A stretch of 5,515 bases of DNA. Source: Candidatus Competibacteraceae bacterium (GTDB lineage: Bacteria > Pseudomonadota > Gammaproteobacteria > Competibacterales > Competibacteraceae). The position numbers and the translations under genes were made by a program. Shown here in pieces: positions 5,514 to 5,515 of this stretch (the first letter of the stretch is position 1; every line of letters starts with the position of its first letter). The stretch spans positions 1 through 5,515 of the forward strand of contig JAAUQA010000257.1 in NCBI GenBank assembly GCA_012032855.1, written 5' to 3'. The notes beneath the pieces were generated by a model that was not told the origin of the DNA, did no database searches, and worked only from the letters and a program-made list of their open reading frames with translations.

Positions 5514-5515
5514 CG

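Noticed and set aside
5473..5515. Plus-strand ATG open to the window edge
   Set aside because: Only 43 nt are visible, there is no ribosome site, and it conflicts with the minus frame that ends in the attC core.

Overview
The window looks like part of a proteobacterial chromosome, probably gammaproteobacterial. That rests on family resemblance, moderate GC and sigma70-type promoter signals; the species cannot be named from the sequence. It has two parts: ordinary chromosomal genes at about 1-4531, and the end of an integron gene-cassette array at about 4612-5515.

Chromosomal part. On the minus strand, a large membrane-anchored penicillin-acylase-type Ntn hydrolase (1069-3498) is followed downstream by an acyl-CoA dehydrogenase of the roughly 600-residue DmdC-like family. 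Only the N-terminal 305 codons of that enzyme are in the window (1-915). A good sigma70-like promoter with an extended -10 lies between the two genes (1035-1063), so the dehydrogenase probably has its own transcript. Divergent from the acylase is an AEC-family (auxin efflux carrier/malonate-type) membrane transporter (3585-4531), broken by a one-base deletion at a GGGG run.

Cassette part. Two integron attC recombination sites flank a 722-bp cassette (4618-5339). By their core boxes and the position of extrahelical bases, both sites (4612-4677 and 5334-5390) read on the minus strand. The cassette carries a type II toxin-antitoxin operon on the plus strand, antiparallel to its attC sites: an AbrB/MazE-type antitoxin (4727-4951) overlapping by ATGA a Doc/Fic toxin (4948-5339). 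The toxin is frameshifted inside its catalytic HPFTDGNKR motif. The operon appears to have its own promoter, whose -35 box is the L'' box of the attC itself, followed by a dyad (4691-4710) placed as an autoregulatory operator would be. Beyond the right attC, a minus-strand reading frame ends with its stop codon in the attC core, as cassette genes often do. No integrase is visible. Given the attC orientation, intI and attI, if present, should lie to the right, and 4612 would be the distal end of the array next to the transporter gene.

Both broken genes lack one base at or beside a short homopolymer. Sequencing error must therefore be separated from true pseudogenisation before either is called dead.
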